The notes under the pieces were generated by a model that saw nothing but the letters and a program-made list of their open reading frames with translations, had not been told where the DNA came from and did no database searches. A stretch of DNA of 9,006 nucleotides from Bacteriovoracaceae bacterium. GTDB lineage: Bacteria > Bdellovibrionota > Bacteriovoracia > Bacteriovoracales > Bacteriovoracaceae. Shown here in pieces: positions 1 through 6,651 of this stretch (the stretch's first letter is position 1; each line of letters starts with the position of its first letter). Location of the stretch: NCBI GenBank assembly GCA_023954595.1, contig JAGSHJ010000103.1, positions 1 through 9,006 of the forward strand, in the 5' to 3' direction. Made by a program: the position numbers and the translations under genes.

Positions 1-803
1 GGGGCATCGACCTTTGCAAATATTCGGTATTGATTACTACTTTTTACAGTGAAATTCATAAATGCGTTTCCAGCATTATTATCATTGTTTTGGTAGAGCT
101 GACTTCCTTGATCAGGAGTCCAGAAATATTTAATACCGCCATCATCACCAGAAACCATTGGTGCTCCAAGCATTGCAGTCTCTGCACGAAGAGCAATGTT
201 CCCATCATCCGCGGCATTACTTGGATCAAGTTCAACAGCTAAAGGTTGTGACTCATCTGTTTGATTTGGGAAAGTTGGTTCATTATTTCCACTTCCACCA
301 TCATCACCAGTTGTACCACCACCGGCAGCAATAAAGAGTCTCTCTTTTTCATCTTTCCAATCATTGATACTGTCTTCGATTGTAACTGAGTTTGCCTGGC
401 AATCAGACCAACAGTTGTGATTTGAAACTCTAAGTTTTTGAACCATTCGAGAAGCGCTAACATTATTAAAGTCGACTTTGTTATTATTAACAATTGCATC
501 GTGAGCTTGAGTTGCATCTGTAACAGCATGAAGAGGTTGTTGAAAACTTCCATGACAATTGGCACATCTCATTTTTGTAAGATTGTGAGTCGTTGTTGAA
601 AAGGCCTGAATACTTAAGGCACGAGTATCAATATTTGATCCGTTAGTGCCATTTGTATCGGTGGTGTTTGGGCTAGTTGACTCTTGTATGTCAGAGTTTA
701 CCTTAGACTTATTAGATTTTTGGGGAATACATTGGTTGTAGACTCCCAAGAGACTAAAAAGAAGAACGACTACGAAATATTTCTTATGTTGTTGACCTTT
801 CAA
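1..803 (-). CDS. Lipoprotein-like monohaem cytochrome-domain protein with CBM6-like C-terminus (3' end cut by window)
   Basis: The reading frame is open from a TTG at 803-801 to the window edge (267 codons seen, no stop). AAGAGGG at 817-811 lies 7 nt before the TTG and overlaps the stop of the DUF1501-like gene, so the two are probably translationally coupled. Residues 1-24 form a basic then hydrophobic leader ending VYNQC (Cys25), which suggests a lipoprotein, although Asn-Gln before Cys is an atypical lipobox. A short Thr/Asn/Gly linker follows. The haem c motif CANCH (80-84) opens a domain with FQQPLHAV and HNCWSDC (129-135). This domain aligns without gaps to the paralogue at 2299-3435, 40 of 71 residues identical by eye. 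After a Gly/Asp-rich linker, residues from about 188 (AETAMLGAP, then YRIFAKVDA at 259-267) look like the start of a CBM6/35-type beta-sandwich; that part is inference. Electron transfer or surface binding is plausible, but the substrate is unknown. Confidence 0.82.
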   Translation of the reverse strand, partial: MKGQQHKKYFVVVLLFSLLGVYNQCIPQKSNKSKVNSDIQESTSPNTTDTNGTNGSNIDTRALSIQAFSTTTHNLTKMRCANCHGSFQQPLHAVTDATQAHDAIVNNNKVDFNNVSASRMVQKLRVSNHNCWSDCQANSVTIEDSINDWKDEKERLFIAAGGGTTGDDGGSGNNEPTFPNQTDESQPLAVELDPSNAADDGNIALRAETAMLGAPMVSGDDGGIKYFWTPDQGSQLYQNNDNNAGNAFMNFTVKSSNQYRIFAKVDA

Positions 804-815
804 AATTCAACCCTC

Positions 816-2288
816 TTATGTAATCTTGTTAAATAATAAATACTGGTTCAAGTTAGCTCCAAACGGATTGTCTCCCACCACATTGGCAAGATTTCCTTCT
901 TCTCCGTGAAGAGATAAGTAATTTGCGACAATGGCCTTGGCTAAGTTCGTTACAGAGTTAGAAGTTGCCATTGCACCATTTTCAACTGCTCCGTTGGCCT
1001 TAAAGTGTCCAACTTGTCTTCGACCAGTTCTAAGTGTTGCTCTTCCTGCATTTCTATAGAGTAGGGTAAAAGCACTTGATCTTTGACTAGAATCTCCAGT
1101 CCATGCAAATTTACCTCTACCGTCTGTGCTGTCATCAACAATTGCTTTTGCAGAAACACCACCATCGGTAAAGACATAAATCATGACATCCTTACCTTTT
1201 AGGGCAGCTAATTGAAGAACTCTACCTATGAGCTCACCAGCTTCGTAGTCTCTAATTTCACCTCTGGCACGATCTTTTGTATGGTAATCATAACCACCTT
1301 TTTCAATCGTCCCAGCTCCGATGTATCCATCGAGAACTAGTTTTGCAATCGTTGCAGTTTTTCTTTGATTACCATTTCCAAGGTTATCGAATGCCATTGA
1401 AACCATTGGATCATTTCTTGGGTCAAGTGTATCGGAACTATATTTGTTAATGAGGTCATTACTTTGAATATAACCACATTGAACTAGGGTTTTAATTTGT
1501 GAAGGCAGTGACATATTTGAAAGTCTTTGTAATTTACTTTCACTTAGCCTTTCGATTGTCTTCATAATTTTTTGAGCTTTGTTTTGATCAAAGACTTCGT
1601 GAAGTTTACCAACACTTACTAGTCCTAAAGCATCTTCAGGTCTGTTAATAATTACAGGTTGAATAGCAGGATCGATTGATTGGGGAGGTGCCGTTGATCT
1701 ACCACCAGTCTCAGTGTTTCTTGAGCCCGTCAGTTGAGTCAGCTCTCCAGCTGCTCCGGCCTTCGCTAACCAGTACATTGGGTTATGAGGATTGTTTCCT
1801 GTATCATCAGATGAAGAAGTACAAAAAATTCCACCATCTACTTTTTGTCTTGTTGCTGTTGCAGTTGTTGCCTGAATACCTCTAAGGATTCCTGAGTCAC
1901 TGTGAAACTTAAGGCCAAGTTCACTATTTAACATTCCTGTATTGTTTGGATGAAACTGTGAGGGAAGACCTAAACTTGTATAATCTTGTAAGAAGTCCAT
2001 TTGGCCACCAGCTCCGCCAACCATAACATTGGAACCAGCAAAGTTTGCACCTCCAGAGAGATCAAAAACAATGACAGGAGTTTTTTGTCCCATCACACTT
2101 GTATCTACTGCTCCACACTCAATAGCATGGGCTACATTTGATCGAAGTAGGGAAAATAGGCTAGGAGCAGCGACATAACTTAATCCGGCTATAAAACCTT
2201 GCCCTAGAAAATCTCTTCTCGATTTAAGCTCATGTCCTTCCAAATAGCATGGACTGTTTAAATCTTGTTTTTTCTTTTTCTTACCCAT
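816..2288 (-). CDS. Tat-exported DUF1501-like protein
   Basis: 490 aa. The N-terminus has a lysine run, a twin-arginine motif SRRDFL (23-28), a hydrophobic stretch (about 31-49) and a likely cleavage site after AHA (53-55). This is a clear Tat signal, so the protein is probably exported folded. Features resembling the DUF1501 family (alkaline-phosphatase/sulfatase-like fold) are the core strand PVIVFDLSGGANF (71-83), GGYDYHT (331-337, usually GGWDTH), the following helix with EAGELIGRVLQLAALKG, and the strand VMIYVFTDGG (368-377). The last lies where the family normally has a SEFGR motif, so the putative metal or active site is altered. The ATG at 2288 has AAGGA 7 nt upstream, overlapping the TAA of the preceding gene. 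DUF1501 proteins are commonly encoded with cytochrome-domain proteins (DUF1549/1553 or DUF1800), and here the gene sits between two CxxCH lipoprotein-like genes. The biochemical role is unknown. Confidence 0.85.
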   Translation of the reverse strand: MGKKKKKQDLNSPCYLEGHELKSRRDFLGQGFIAGLSYVAAPSLFSLLRSNVAHAIECGAVDTSVMGQKTPVIVFDLSGGANFAGSNVMVGGAGGQMDFLQDYTSLGLPSQFHPNNTGMLNSELGLKFHSDSGILRGIQATTATATRQKVDGGIFCTSSSDDTGNNPHNPMYWLAKAGAAGELTQLTGSRNTETGGRSTAPPQSIDPAIQPVIINRPEDALGLVSVGKLHEVFDQNKAQKIMKTIERLSESKLQRLSNMSLPSQIKTLVQCGYIQSNDLINKYSSDTLDPRNDPMVSMAFDNLGNGNQRKTATIAKLVLDGYIGAGTIEKGGYDYHTKDRARGEIRDYEAGELIGRVLQLAALKGKDVMIYVFTDGGVSAKAIVDDSTDGRGKFAWTGDSSQRSSAFTLLYRNAGRATLRTGRRQVGHFKANGAVENGAMATSNSVTNLAKAIVANYLSLHGEEGNLANVVGDNPFGANLNQYLLFNKIT

Positions 2289-2298
2289 CGCTATATCC

Positions 2299-3435
2299 TT
2301 ACAGCATTGTCACGTTAAGTGAGGCCAGTGTTGCAATACAAACACCTTTTGCAATTTTTCTTGTTGTGCTTGAAGCACCGAGGTTTTCACCAACTTTTAA
2401 CTCATTGACTAAAGTTTGAAGCTCAAGACCGGCAGGACTTCTTCCTGCAAGATCAACTCCAAGACCCCAAAAACTATTAAGTGTTAAATTTATAAAGTTA
2501 CTTGTACCGTTGGAATCAAAAGCATTGTTTGCTGTTGCACCAAAATTAAACCCAGACCAAACGTTTGCTCGAAGAGTTGTGTCGTTAACAACTGTATCGC
2601 AGTATTCTGCCGCTAACTTTGTTACAGCCACTTGATGAGCAGCTAGGAACGTATCAATTTTATTATCAGTAGGAAGTTGCGCAATAATATCTTGATAAAC
2701 ATTATTAATATTACTTCTATCAATTCGAACACCTGTCAAAGCAGACATAGTCTTATTGATTTGTTCAAAGTTCTTGATACCAATATCAGCTTGATCTCCA
2801 TCAGGACCAGTATTTCCACCATTAGAACCACTTGTTGCTCCTGCAATAAGTTGATCTCTAATCGTTTTCCAATTGACTATACTTTGTTCTAGTTCAGCGG
2901 CATCACTTGCGCAGTTCGACCAGCAATTGTGCATATTAACTCTTAACTTTGTAACTAATCTTGAATTGGGAATATCAAAAAAGTTAATTTTATTAGTATC
3001 AATGAGTGCATCAAAGGCTTGAGTCGGATCAGCAACTGCATGAAGTGGTTGTTGAAAGTTACCATGACAATTCATGCAATGTGCTTTTGTTAATAGGTGA
3101 GTTGTTTGACTAAAGGCCTGAACTGAAAGAGCTTTTTCATCGACAACAACGGGGTCACCAGTTGTACCGTTTGTTCCATTTGTGCCGTCTGTCCCTGTTG
3201 TACCAGTAGTACCTGTTGTTCCATTGGTTCCATCTGTTGACGTCGTTGTACCGTTTGTACCGTCAGTACCATTAGTTCCTGTATCCCCAGTGGTCGTGGA
3301 TGTCGTATTAAGAGTTTGATCATCAGACTTCTTAATTTTCTTATTTGTTTTTTGTTCTAATACACAATTGTTATATGTGAAGAGAACAGTTAGGAGCATC
3401 ATGAATGTTACACTAACTCTATGCCATCTTGTCAT
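2299..3435 (-). CDS. Lipoprotein-like cytochrome-domain protein with collagen-like Gly-Thr-X linker
   Basis: 378 aa from the ATG at 3435-3433. I prefer this to an in-frame ATG at 3453, which overlaps the previous gene, because GGGGGA lies 6 nt before it and it gives a standard leader, MTRWHRV then a hydrophobic core ending TYNNC. Cys24 is the likely lipidated residue (atypical lipobox). Residues 50-93 are a Gly-Thr-X repeat, presumably a flexible spacer. The haem motif CMNCH (120-124) begins a domain shared with the gene at 1-803, including FQQPLHAV and HNCWSNC (169-175). It resembles the PSCyt1/DUF1587-type N-terminal domains of planctomycete cytochromes: CHG, an S-R-x-V segment and a terminal SIxxWK helix. 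A second Gly/Asn linker (about 200-215) leads to an alpha-helical C-terminal domain with no family I recognise with certainty. That domain contains AEYCDTVV and ends in KGVCIATLASLNVT, with Cys279 and Cys366 as a possible disulfide. It is the second gene of the operon, 2 bp after the first. Confidence 0.85.
   Translation of the reverse strand: MTRWHRVSVTFMMLLTVLFTYNNCVLEQKTNKKIKKSDDQTLNTTSTTTGDTGTNGTDGTNGTTTSTDGTNGTTGTTGTTGTDGTNGTNGTTGDPVVVDEKALSVQAFSQTTHLLTKAHCMNCHGNFQQPLHAVADPTQAFDALIDTNKINFFDIPNSRLVTKLRVNMHNCWSNCASDAAELEQSIVNWKTIRDQLIAGATSGSNGGNTGPDGDQADIGIKNFEQINKTMSALTGVRIDRSNINNVYQDIIAQLPTDNKIDTFLAAHQVAVTKLAAEYCDTVVNDTTLRANVWSGFNFGATANNAFDSNGTSNFINLTLNSFWGLGVDLAGRSPAGLELQTLVNELKVGENLGASSTTRKIAKGVCIATLASLNVTML
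3157..3288 (-). repeat. Collagen-like Gly-Thr-X coding repeat
   Basis: An imperfect 9-bp-period repeat encodes about 44 residues of Gly-Thr-Asn/Asp/Thr triplets (for example GTNGTDGTNGTT, then GTTGTTGTTGTDGTNGTNG), broken once by TTSTD. It separates the lipidated cysteine from the haem domain. The paralogue at 1-803 has only a TNGTNGS remnant at the same place, so the tract looks like a local expansion or contraction. It may serve as a spacer or as short triple-helical collagen; the absence of proline argues against a stable triple helix. Confidence 0.85.
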
Positions 3436-3437
3436 GA

Positions 3438-4574
3438 CTATTCCCCCATACATTGAACGCTAGTTTTAGCGATCAACCTTCTCATTGAGTAATTACCAGT
3501 CGTCTCAAAATCGTTTGCAAGACTCATTACAAGACTTTTTTCTTGATCAGACATTGGGTCTTTCAGGCAAACAAGTTTGAATACTTTTTGAGACATGCAC
3601 TCTGAAAAAGCACGACTTCTAGTGAGCATGGCCCCTAAACTACGTGCCCCATTCCCTTGCTGTAATCCTCTCCAGCCTAAGGAAGAATTTTGTCCATCCT
3701 TCCAAAGATTTGTCCAAGCATCATTCGATTGAACCCAACCTTCTGAGAAAAGTACGTTAGCGTTGATTTTTTCTGCAACTTGTCCAGGAGTGTGTTCAAG
3801 TTTTCCATCGACAAAATCGAAGTAAGCAAATGCTCCACCTAGAGCATCTTGACCAGAGTGACAACCAACACACATATTTCTAAATGTACGACTGTCTCCT
3901 CCTGGAGCTCTATCGACATCACGACGTACGTGATAATCAGATAGGTTAATATCGTGGAGAGCTTCAAAGTCTTTACAAAGATAATTCATAAAAGTGAACC
4001 TTGTAACTCTTCGATTTGTCCCAGCAGAATAAAATGATAAACCTGCAGCTCTAGTAGTGTTAACTCCTGCTGTGTCTGCGATTCCATTCATTGCAGTTTG
4101 AGATCTTTGAAGAAGAAATTCTTTTAGGTTTACATTATTACTTTCAGCTTCCGCATAGTGATCATTACTATCAACTGTATAAGGAGCAATTGTCGATCCA
4201 GAGTTTGGACTTACAATATAAAGAAGGTCTGCACTTAAAACTTGATTGAAAGGAACATTGTCTCTTACAAGTCCTAGGACTGTGGCCACGTAATCATTAA
4301 AAGGAACTCTTGGACTTTCATCTGCATTTGTCCAGGCCTTGACCCAGTTCTTTAAAGTTGTTCCATAGAATTCTGGATTATCCATGGCAATGCTTGCAGC
4401 AGCTTCTGCGTTTCCAGCATTAATATATGTTTCCATCATCCCTAACACTTGGGGGGAAGGTGGAACACCTGCAATTCTATTGTGAAGTCGCCAAGCTTGC
4501 TCTCTTGATCCGGCCCAAACATTTATTGCTGAACACAAAACCAAAAAACACACATAAAATTTTATATGTTTGAT
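3438..4574 (-). CDS. Secreted monohaem cytochrome-like protein, DUF1588/DUF1585-like; probable ATC start
   Basis: 378 aa if started at ATC 4574-4572; a GTG at 4553 would give 371 aa. With the ATC start the leader is KHIKFY, a hydrophobic core, then NVWA and a signal peptidase I site before GSREQ, and AGGAG lies 6 nt upstream. The GTG start has no ribosome binding site and no positively charged n-region. The mature N-terminal half (HNRIAGVPPSPQVL, then VPFNDYVATVLGLVRDNVPF) recalls the DUF1549 helices of planctomycete cytochromes. The haem motif CVGCH (235-239) is followed by SGQDALGGAFAYFDFVDG, matching the DUF1588 pattern CxxCH...D.lG.a...fD..G. The C-terminus (SRAFSECMSQKVFKLVCLKD, then DFETTGNYSMRRLIA) matches the DUF1585 pattern of a Cys helix plus a 'sGys...L' helix. 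These assignments are pattern recognition, not search results. It is the first gene of the operon and probably a periplasmic electron-transfer or structural partner of the DUF1501-like protein. Confidence 0.8.
   Translation of the reverse strand: MKHIKFYVCFLVLCSAINVWAGSREQAWRLHNRIAGVPPSPQVLGMMETYINAGNAEAAASIAMDNPEFYGTTLKNWVKAWTNADESPRVPFNDYVATVLGLVRDNVPFNQVLSADLLYIVSPNSGSTIAPYTVDSNDHYAEAESNNVNLKEFLLQRSQTAMNGIADTAGVNTTRAAGLSFYSAGTNRRVTRFTFMNYLCKDFEALHDINLSDYHVRRDVDRAPGGDSRTFRNMCVGCHSGQDALGGAFAYFDFVDGKLEHTPGQVAEKINANVLFSEGWVQSNDAWTNLWKDGQNSSLGWRGLQQGNGARSLGAMLTRSRAFSECMSQKVFKLVCLKDPMSDQEKSLVMSLANDFETTGNYSMRRLIAKTSVQCMGE
4550..4569. repeat. AT-rich near-perfect 20-bp palindrome
   Basis: ACACATAAAA and TTTTATATGT form a dyad with a single mismatched pair. 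It lies just inside the start of the first operon gene, over codons 2-9 if the ATC start is right. It could be an operator-like site or a weak mRNA hairpin that influences initiation. It may equally be chance in AT-rich DNA. Confidence 0.35.
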
Positions 4575-4585
4575 ATCTCACTCCT
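4572..4585 (-). promoter_or_regulatory. Shine-Dalgarno AGGAG with non-canonical ATC start codon
   Basis: On the minus strand AGGAG (4585-4581) is followed by TGAGAT and then ATC (4574-4572). The 6-nt spacing is close to ideal. The frame is closed by a TGA just upstream (4580-4578), and no ATG, GTG or TTG lies in frame until the GTG at 4553. The ATC start restores a complete signal peptide beginning with Lys-His-Ile-Lys. This supports initiation at ATC, or an ATG changed to ATC by mutation or sequencing error. Confidence 0.6.
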
Positions 4586-4779
4586 AGTAAAACAAAACAA
4601 TTCAATGGACTTATCGGAGTTATCGAAACGAATTAAAGAAGAATATACCCAAGTAAGGAACTCGGGAAAAAATGTCTTGAAGTGAGATGATGTTAGACGA
4701 AAGAGGGGGTTCAAAGACTCAAAATTGTGTCAGAATCAATTTGTCTTAAAGGTTCTATTAGTTTCAAGGAGGAAACATC
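4575..4779. other. Divergent intergenic spacer with a TTATCG direct repeat
   Basis: This spacer separates the leftward cytochrome/DUF1501 operon from the rightward metalloprotease gene and must hold the start signals of both. I see no convincing -35/-10 pair on either strand; a TATATT on the minus strand near 4641-4646 lacks a good -35. TTATCG occurs twice with a 9-bp period at 4611-4616 and 4620-4625, which could be a regulator half-site pair. The right end carries AAGGAGG (4766-4772) for the protease gene. Confidence 0.4.
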
Positions 4780-5637
4780 ATGAAAAAGTTGATTCTTTTT
4801 GTCTTTTTAATTTTCGCATCGAGATCATTTGTGGCTAACGCTTGCGATGAAAATGGTAATTCAGGATATTTACCAGAAAATGACATGTACATTAGTGTAG
4901 ACGATAAAATGGCCGGTGATATGACCGAAGCTCGTTTTAACGAAATCATTGATAAAATTGCTGCTGTCTATGAGCCTATTGTTAGGTCTAAAAGAGGGAA
5001 GCTTAAAGTAAATAGAAAATGGAAAGATGGTACGGTTAACGCCTCAGCTCAGAGATCTGGTAAAACGTGGATTGTGAATATGTACGGTGGTCTTGCGAGA
5101 CATGCTGATGTAACAGATGACGGGTTTGCTATGGTTGTTTGTCATGAACTTGGACATCATCTTGGTGGAGCTCCAAAAGTAGGTTCTTTCTTTAATAAGT
5201 GGGCCTCTAATGAAGGTCAATCAGACTATTACGGATCATCTAAATGTTTTAGAAGAGTTTACGCAAACGATGACAACGTAGCTATCGTTGCTGCCATGGA
5301 AGTTCCTGAGTTTGCGACTAAGAATTGTATGAAAGCTTGGTCAACTCAAGATGACATTGCTCTTTGCCAAAGAGCTGCAATGGCCGGTAAATCACTTTCA
5401 AAGCTGCTGGCTAGAAGTGGAACACCAAAGTTCTCAACACCTGATTCTTCAGTTGTGACAAGAACTAACCACCGTCACCCAGCTGGACAGTGTCGTTTAG
5501 ATACATATTTTCAAGGTGCACTTTGTGAAAAAGATGTTACTGACGAAGTTGACAATAGAGACGCTAAAAAAGGTGTTTGTAATAGATCAACAGGTCAAAA
5601 GATTGGTAATAGACCACTTTGTTGGTACAAGCCTTAA
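4780..5637 (+). CDS. Secreted Cys-rich zinc metalloprotease (HExxH)
   Basis: 285 aa. The ATG at 4780 has AAGGAGG 7 nt upstream. A Sec signal peptide (KK, hydrophobic 4-12, cleavage after VANA at 21) is followed directly by Cys22. The zinc-binding motif is HELGHHLGG (122-130), preceded by the strand DDGFAMVVC. About 20 residues later NEGQSDYYGSSKC (144-156) supplies a likely third ligand, Glu145, in an ExxxD pattern typical of gluzincins. Further cysteines (183, 196, 238, 249, 267, 281) and a C-terminal module HRHPAGQCRLDTYF...LCWYKP suggest a disulfide-stabilised extracellular or periplasmic enzyme. I associate this combination of HELGHHLGG, an EGQ.D helix and a Cys-rich tail with secreted proteins of Bdellovibrio-like predators, but cannot confirm that here. 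The substrate is unknown; degradation of prey or environmental protein is inference. The gene stands alone, ending at a strong terminator. Confidence 0.88.
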   Translation: MKKLILFVFLIFASRSFVANACDENGNSGYLPENDMYISVDDKMAGDMTEARFNEIIDKIAAVYEPIVRSKRGKLKVNRKWKDGTVNASAQRSGKTWIVNMYGGLARHADVTDDGFAMVVCHELGHHLGGAPKVGSFFNKWASNEGQSDYYGSSKCFRRVYANDDNVAIVAAMEVPEFATKNCMKAWSTQDDIALCQRAAMAGKSLSKLLARSGTPKFSTPDSSVVTRTNHRHPAGQCRLDTYFQGALCEKDVTDEVDNRDAKKGVCNRSTGQKIGNRPLCWYKP

Positions 5638-5654
5638 TTTCAATTAAACTTTGA

Positions 5655-5663
5655 TGTTATAAT
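5655..5663 (+). promoter_or_regulatory. Extended -10 promoter for the CBS-domain gene
   Basis: TGTTATAAT is a perfect extended -10 element (TGnTATAAT), which can work without a -35 box; none is evident at the usual spacing. Transcription would start near 5670, inside the terminator hairpin of the upstream gene and about 37 nt before the TTG start at 5707. There is no room for a promoter between the terminator and that start, which makes this site the best candidate. Confidence 0.5.
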
Positions 5664-5694
5664 AAAAGGGGCTCTTTAGAGTCCCTTTTTTTTT
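5664..5694 (+). terminator. Rho-independent terminator of the metalloprotease gene
   Basis: AAAGGGGCTC pairs with GAGTCCCTTT around a TTTA loop (stem 5665-5674 with 5679-5688, one G-T pair), followed by a run of nine T (5686-5694). It lies 27 nt after the TAA stop. The ribosome binding site of the next gene (GGAG, 5695-5698) begins immediately after the T run. Confidence 0.92.
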
Positions 5695-5706
5695 GGAGTT
5701 ATTTAA

Positions 5707-6633
5707 TTGGAAGTCATTGATAAAAGTCGATTTGATATAACAGTTGGAGAGTTGCCTCTCAATCCTGTGAAAATGATATCTCATGAGTCAAAGATTGGTG
5801 ATGTCATTACGATGATGCAAAAGGAAGGATTTGGCTCGGCACTGGTTGAAGAGAATCAAACTCCATGTGGGATTGTGACTGAGCGAGATCTCATCATGAA
5901 ATACTCCGGCAACTATAATGAATTTTTAGAACTTCCCATCACAGATATAATGACAAAAAAACTTATCACTATCTCAAGCTCTGAGGCGGTAGCAACTTGT
6001 ATGAATCTTATCGGAAGAAAGAGAATTCGCCACATCCCAGTCAGTGATGAAAGTGGAAAAGTTGTTAAAATGATTTCAGTGAATGACCTTTTAAAGTTCA
6101 TCATTGATACTTTTCCAATCGCAGTTAAGTCTATAGGCCCCTTGAGAGAGTGGAGTGTTAATCAGATTCACGTCCAAGATGAAAACTTCAGCTTTGCTGC
6201 TGATAAAGGAACGAGTGGAATAAGTGGATCAATTTTTATGACTCCTTTAAAGAAGGTTGTCACAAAAGATCTTGTAAAGATAGATGTCAGTAGCAGTATT
6301 AACCAAGTTATTGAAGCTATGCAGAAGTTTAGAAATGGTATGGTGATTTTGACTCAACATGAAACAATGTTGAAGGGAATCATCACAGAAAGAGATATTT
6401 TGAGGAAAGTCTTAGGAAAACATGAAGTTGGAACAAATATTCCCGCAAAACAATTTATGACTCCCAATCCAGATACTCTTTTGGAAAAACATATCTTGAG
6501 TTATGGAATCAACAATATGTTTACTGGAAGATATCGAAACATAATCCTTGTTGATGAAGAAAGAATTCCGGTCTCTTATGTTAGCCTTGTTGATATCATT
6601 CAACTCATTTCAGAAAAAATCAAAAACGCATAA
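5707..6633 (+). CDS. Four-CBS-domain (double Bateman module) protein
   Basis: 308 aa from TTG at 5707, with GGAG 8 nt upstream. There are four CBS repeats: about 17-70 (GIVTERDLIMK at 55-65), 81-133 (IMTKKLITIS, then RHIPVSDESGKVVKMISVNDL), 177-236 (FMTPLKKVVT, then GIITERDILRKVL) and 250-301 (FMTPNPDTL, then ISYVSL-type end VSYVSLVDIIQLI). The pattern MT...v.....s...a...m......h..VvD..g...GiiterDil is clear in all. There is no enzyme, channel or DNA-binding domain, so it is probably a stand-alone cytosolic sensor; CBS pairs usually bind AMP, ATP, SAM or similar ligands. Repeats 1 and 3 keep the TERD ligand-site motif, whereas repeats 2 and 4 have diverged. A Popeye/cNMP-type gene follows 58 bp later on the same strand, so a joint signalling role is plausible. 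No terminator separates them. Confidence 0.9.
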   Translation: MEVIDKSRFDITVGELPLNPVKMISHESKIGDVITMMQKEGFGSALVEENQTPCGIVTERDLIMKYSGNYNEFLELPITDIMTKKLITISSSEAVATCMNLIGRKRIRHIPVSDESGKVVKMISVNDLLKFIIDTFPIAVKSIGPLREWSVNQIHVQDENFSFAADKGTSGISGSIFMTPLKKVVTKDLVKIDVSSSINQVIEAMQKFRNGMVILTQHETMLKGIITERDILRKVLGKHEVGTNIPAKQFMTPNPDTLLEKHILSYGINNMFTGRYRNIILVDEERIPVSYVSLVDIIQLISEKIKNA

Positions 6634-6651
6634 AATTTTAAGGCCCATGTC

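Noticed and set aside
239..565. Minus-strand ORF of 108 codons
   Set aside because: It is a shifted frame inside the cytochrome-domain lipoprotein-like gene that runs from 803 off the left edge; its sequence is Met/Leu/Gln-rich without domain features.
3157..3288. Short tandem repeat as a possible CRISPR or mobile element end
   Set aside because: The 9-bp period is in frame and encodes Gly-Thr-X triplets; there are no unique spacers and no terminal inverted repeats.
3433..3453. Upstream ATG at 3453 as start of the collagen-linker lipoprotein-like gene
   Set aside because: It has no ribosome binding site, overlaps the previous gene by 16 bp and spoils the leader. The ATG at 3435 has GGGGGA at 6 nt and a good signal sequence.
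4605..4685. Small plus-strand ORF of 26 codons starting ATG-GAC (helical MDLSELSKRIKEEYTQVR)
   Set aside because: The composition looks protein-like, but there is no ribosome binding site, it lies in the divergent promoter spacer, and I know of no matching family. It could be a gene remnant.
4687..4779. sigma70 promoter for the metalloprotease gene (TTGTGT or TTGTCT with TATTAG)
   Set aside because: The spacings are about 25 and 9 bp, not near 17 bp, and the -10 matches only 4 of 6.
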